A stretch of DNA of 8,763 nt from Bacteroidota bacterium (GTDB lineage Bacteria; Bacteroidota; Bacteroidia; Flavobacteriales_F; PHOS-HE28): positions 1 to 8,763 of the forward strand of contig JAEZDL010000130.1 in the NCBI GenBank assembly GCA_023418095.1. The letters run 5' to 3'. The position numbers and the translations under genes are program-made. Positions 6,396-8,763 of the stretch are shown here, in pieces; position 1 is the stretch's first letter, and each line of letters begins with the position of its first letter. The notes beneath the pieces are model-generated. The model was not told the origin of the DNA, did not search any database, and worked only from the letters and a program-made list of their open reading frames with translations.

Positions 6396-7569
6396 CTACG
6401 ATCTGCCACCGGATCGGATCGCCATCCATCCGCTGGCGGAACGCGATGCGAGCAAATTGCTCGTGTACCGCGATGGCGCCATTGCCGATCACATCTTCAG
6501 GGACCTGCCTTCGTTGCTGCCGGGGAACAGCCTGCTTATCATGAACAATACCCGTGTGATCAATGCCCGGATCGTGATGCAGCGGGATTCCGGCGCGAGG
6601 ATCGAGATCCTGGTGACCGGCCCGGCCGATGGTTCACCGATCGGGGCGGTGGCCGATCGCAGCGGAGGGATCGAAATGCGCGCCATGATCGGGAATGCAC
6701 GTCGCTGGAAAACCGGGGAAACGCTTCGCCTGAAGAGCGCCGATCTTGTTCTCGAGGCCGATCGTACCGATCATGACACGGTGAGATTCAAATGGGATCC
6801 CGATCGGCTCACATTCGCCGAAGTACTTGAACGGATCGGTCATGTGCCGCTTCCACCATACATGTCGCGCGAGGATGAGATCGGTGATCGCGAACGCTAC
6901 AACACGGTGATCGCGAAGCACGAAGGTTCGATCGCAGCACCAACGGCAAGCCTGCACTTCACGCCTGAGATGCTCTCGCGGATGCAGGATCGAAGTATCG
7001 ATCGGGCCGAGGTGACGCTGCATGTAGGGGCCGGTACGTTCCTGCCGGTGAAGGCCGATCGGATGGCCGGGCACGAGATGCATGCCGAACATGTGCGGAT
7101 CCCGCTCGACACCTTGGTCGCACTTTCCGATCGGGTGGGAAATGGCCCGATCATCCCAGTAGGGACCACCGCGCTTCGCACGATCGAAAGCATCTACTGG
7201 CATGGAGTATCGATCCTGGCAGGAAAAGGTGGCGATGGAATGGAGGTCGATCAATGGGAACCGTACGGTGGTTCCGATCGGTCACCACAGCCGGCCGAAG
7301 CGCTTGCCGCGGTCATCGATCGCATCCGATCCACCGGTGGTGATGAACTCTCCGGGACCACACGTTTGCTGATCGCTCCTGGTTATGAATTCCGTTATGC
7401 TGATGCACTGATCACGAATTTCCACCAGCCCCAGAGCACGTTGTTGCTTCTGGTCGCTGCTTTTGTGGGCGATGATCGGCGTAAGATCTATGATCATGCC
7501 TTGATGAACGAGTACCGCTTTCTCAGTTATGGCGATGGGTCGCTGCTGTGGAGGGCGGATGTGCGTTAG
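6361..7569 (+). CDS. queA: S-adenosylmethionine:tRNA ribosyltransferase-isomerase, long QueA-family form
   Basis: The protein has 402 residues. QueA transfers and isomerises the ribosyl moiety of AdoMet onto preQ1 in tRNA, forming epoxyqueuosine at the wobble base. Family motifs present are YDLPPDRIAIHPLAERDASK (13-32), MNNTRVINAR (61-70), HVPLPPYMSREDE (161-173), EGSIAAPTASLHF (188-200), VTLHVGAGTFLPV (218-230), VGTTALRTIES (267-277), TNFHQPQSTLLLLVAAF (352-368) and YRFLSYGDGSLL (385-396). Compared with E. coli QueA (356 residues), the stretch between VGTTALRTIES and IAPGYEFR is about 40 residues longer. The AAPTASLHF loop has S where the canonical form has G. Longer QueA paralogs are known in Bacteroidota, so queuosine synthesis is likely but not certain. 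The start at 6361 fits the family N-terminus (MDPxxLSI...). A weak -7-like GATCTTCG (6347-6354) precedes it. D-R dipeptides encoded by GATCGN are strikingly common (12 by hand count). Confidence 0.9.
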   Translation: MDPRELSILDVTYDLPPDRIAIHPLAERDASKLLVYRDGAIADHIFRDLPSLLPGNSLLIMNNTRVINARIVMQRDSGARIEILVTGPADGSPIGAVADRSGGIEMRAMIGNARRWKTGETLRLKSADLVLEADRTDHDTVRFKWDPDRLTFAEVLERIGHVPLPPYMSREDEIGDRERYNTVIAKHEGSIAAPTASLHFTPEMLSRMQDRSIDRAEVTLHVGAGTFLPVKADRMAGHEMHAEHVRIPLDTLVALSDRVGNGPIIPVGTTALRTIESIYWHGVSILAGKGGDGMEVDQWEPYGGSDRSPQPAEALAAVIDRIRSTGGDELSGTTRLLIAPGYEFRYADALITNFHQPQSTLLLLVAAFVGDDRRKIYDHALMNEYRFLSYGDGSLLWRADVR

Positions 7570-7576
7570 GGACATG

Positions 7577-7660
7577 AGCGGAAAGCCCGGAGGCCGCCCG
7601 CCATGCGGCGCGGCCGAGGACTTGCAGCGGTTGGCCCGACCCGCCGTACGGCGGGGAACG
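7577..7660. repeat. GC-rich structured intergenic element, REP-like
   Basis: The gap between queA and porQ contains a regular arrangement. Two near-identical half-sites, AGCGGAAAGCCCG (7577-7589) and AGCGGTTGGCCCG (7626-7638), match at 10 of 13 positions and are 49 bp apart. Each is followed by a dyad. The first dyad pairs GGCCG (7592-7596) with CGGCC (7611-7615), and CCGC (7598-7601) with GCGG (7605-7608) around a CAT loop. The second is the perfect 16-bp palindrome CCCGCCGTACGGCGGG (7640-7655). No coding sequence fits. It could be a dispersed palindromic repeat or a 3' mRNA stabiliser or terminator for queA; it has no T tract, so a classic intrinsic terminator is unlikely. Confidence 0.55.
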
Positions 7661-7670
7661 CCCAAATAGA

Positions 7671-7683
7671 ATTGTGATACAAT
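7671..7683. repeat. Small dyad ATTGT-GAT-ACAAT over the porQ -33 element
   Basis: Perfect 5-bp arms ATTGT (7671-7675) and ACAAT (7679-7683) flank a 3-bp spacer in an AT-rich patch just after the GC-rich element. The left arm contains the TTG proposed as the porQ -33 box, so a regulator bound here could block or aid sigma contact. A 5-bp dyad can arise by chance. Confidence 0.35.
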
Positions 7684-7701
7684 ACCACCCGCCTATCTTC
7701 G
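7672..7701 (+). promoter_or_regulatory. porQ promoter: TTG-N19-TATCTTCG
   Basis: TTG (7672-7674) is followed after 19 bp by TATCTTCG (7694-7701), one mismatch from TAnnTTTG, with spacing inside the 17-23 bp range of Bacteroidota primary-sigma promoters. This is the best complete promoter in the window. It ends 11 bp before the porQ ATG, predicting a very short leader with no Shine-Dalgarno sequence. Confidence 0.6.
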
Positions 7702-7712
7702 TTCCCACCGCG

Positions 7713-8763
7713 ATGGCCCGATATCTATCCGCTGTTCTTCTTTCCGTTCTCATTTCATCTGCCAGTGCACAGCTCGGTGGAAGTTCCGCTTTTCGAGTCC
7801 TGGATATACCAAGCTCGGCGCGCGCTTCCGCATTGGGCGGGAATTACATCGCCGTATATGATGCCGATCTGAACCTGGGCATCTTCAATCCCGGCCTGCT
7901 GAACAAGGAGATGGGCCGTCAGGTGGCACTGAGCTACCTGCCGTATTTCGAAGGCATCAACATCGGTTACGTTTCCTACGCGCACCATTTCGACAGTGTG
8001 AAGGCGACGGTGGCCGCGACGGTTCAATATGTTGATTACGGCACGTTCATGCGTACCGATGAAGCGGGATCGGAGCTGGGCGAATTCAGCGCGGGCGAAT
8101 ATGTGGTGCAGATCGGTGGTGGCATTCCCGTGGATAGCCTTTTCAGCGTAGGCGCGAACATGAAGTTCATCACCAGCGCGTACGATACCTACAACTCCAC
8201 CGCCTGGGCTATGGACCTTGGTGGTGTGTTCCACAAGAGATCGCTCGGGCTTACGGTGGGAGCGTTGGTGCGGAACATCGGCTACCAGTCATCGCCCTTC
8301 ACCGATCAGCGCGAAAAACTTCCATTCCAGGTGCAGATCGGCACCACGTACAAATTCAAACATGCTCCATTCAGGTTGGGATTGATGTTGGAGCAATTGC
8401 AGAAGTGGGATCTCACCTACGAGGATCCGAACGCAGTGCAGCAGATCGATCCCACCACCGGTGAAGCGATCGAGGACAAGATCACGAAGGGAGAGAAGGC
8501 GATGCTCCATCTGGTGCCCAGCGTGGAGATCCTGTTGAGCCGGAATTTCATGCTGCGCGTGGGCTACAACCATCGCCGCAGGCAGGAACTCGTGCTGCCG
8601 GACAAGCCTGCGATCACCGGCCTCAGCTTCGGGCTTGGCCTTCGCGTGAGCAAGATCCACATCAGTTACGGTTATTCGCAGTTGCATCTGGCCGGTATAT
8701 CGAATACCTTCACGCTGGGCGTGCGCTTCGCGGATCTGCAACGATCGAAGACCGATGGAATAC
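7713..8763 (+). CDS. porQ: Type IX secretion system protein PorQ (3' end outside the window)
   Basis: An open frame runs from ATG 7713 to the window edge without a stop, giving 350 codons, so only the last few residues should be missing given the usual length of about 340-360. The N-terminus is a clear signal peptide (MARYLSAVLLSVLISSASA, probable cleavage A19-Q20). The mature protein starts QLGGSSAFRVLDIPSSARAS and continues ALGGNYIAVYDADLN and FNPGLLN, the characteristic PorQ opening. Alternating amphipathic strands follow, including AMDLGGVFHKRSLGLTVGAL and FMLRVGYNHRRRQELVL, with a near-terminal TFTLGVRFADL, consistent with an outer-membrane beta-barrel. In Porphyromonas gingivalis PorQ works with PorZ, PorU and PorV at the surface, where type IX cargo is processed and attached. 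A cytidylate kinase gene often follows porQ in this phylum and may lie just outside. Confidence 0.9.
   Translation, partial: MARYLSAVLLSVLISSASAQLGGSSAFRVLDIPSSARASALGGNYIAVYDADLNLGIFNPGLLNKEMGRQVALSYLPYFEGINIGYVSYAHHFDSVKATVAATVQYVDYGTFMRTDEAGSELGEFSAGEYVVQIGGGIPVDSLFSVGANMKFITSAYDTYNSTAWAMDLGGVFHKRSLGLTVGALVRNIGYQSSPFTDQREKLPFQVQIGTTYKFKHAPFRLGLMLEQLQKWDLTYEDPNAVQQIDPTTGEAIEDKITKGEKAMLHLVPSVEILLSRNFMLRVGYNHRRRQELVLPDKPAITGLSFGLGLRVSKIHISYGYSQLHLAGISNTFTLGVRFADLQRSKTDGI

Noticed and set aside
7640..7655. The 16-bp palindrome as a rho-independent terminator of queA
   Set aside because: The palindrome is perfect and GC-rich but is followed by GAACGCCC, not a T tract, and has no real loop; it is better treated as part of a structured repeat.
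1..8763. A wholly new multi-gene defence or metabolic system
   Set aside because: Every gene seen belongs to a recognised family and most are core housekeeping; only hicBA is accessory, and it is a known toxin-antitoxin type. The novelty lies in its placement, not in the components.

Overview
The window reads as a chromosomal segment of a fairly GC-rich member of the Bacteroidota, most likely Flavobacteriales-like. Three things point that way. The last gene encodes PorQ, a type IX secretion component confined to that phylum. The GlmU-like enzyme is the Bacteroidota-type variant. Several genes are preceded by the Bacteroidota sigma -7 element TAnnTTTG instead of a Shine-Dalgarno sequence (TATCTTTG before lon, TAGTTTTG before the glmU-like gene, TATCTTCG before porQ). 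Hand-counted samples of the core genes are about 57-58% GC.

Layout: positions 1-161 hold the 5' end of a minus-strand hexapeptide-repeat protein of the PaaY/gamma-carbonic-anhydrase type. A 139-bp divergent intergenic region follows, carrying an 11-bp tandem repeat. A two-gene phosphate uptake unit comes next: a PhoU-like DUF47 protein (301-948) and a PiT-family phosphate permease (956-2092). Then come a GlmU-like sugar-nucleotide enzyme (2133-3323), the ATP-dependent protease Lon (3460-5910), a small HicB/HicA toxin-antitoxin pair (5924-6335), a long QueA-type tRNA-modification enzyme (6361-7569), a GC-rich structured intergenic element (7577-7660), and porQ (7713 to beyond the window end).

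Most of this is housekeeping sequence: phosphate import, amino-sugar nucleotide synthesis, protein quality control, tRNA queuosine modification and protein secretion. The one accessory piece is hicBA. It sits 13 bp after lon on the same strand, shows no promoter of its own, and is clearly lower in GC (about 48.5%) than its flanks. Placing a type II toxin-antitoxin pair directly behind a protease of the class that commonly degrades antitoxins is the most interesting arrangement here, but the functional link is inference.

I see no CRISPR array, rRNA, tRNA, insertion sequence or phage gene, and no convincing case for a wholly new multi-gene system. The second-look items are mostly non-coding: the 11-bp tandem repeat before the phosphate genes, a direct repeat joining the end of hicA to the start of queA, the structured element after queA, a dyad over the porQ -33 element, and a strong excess of GATC.
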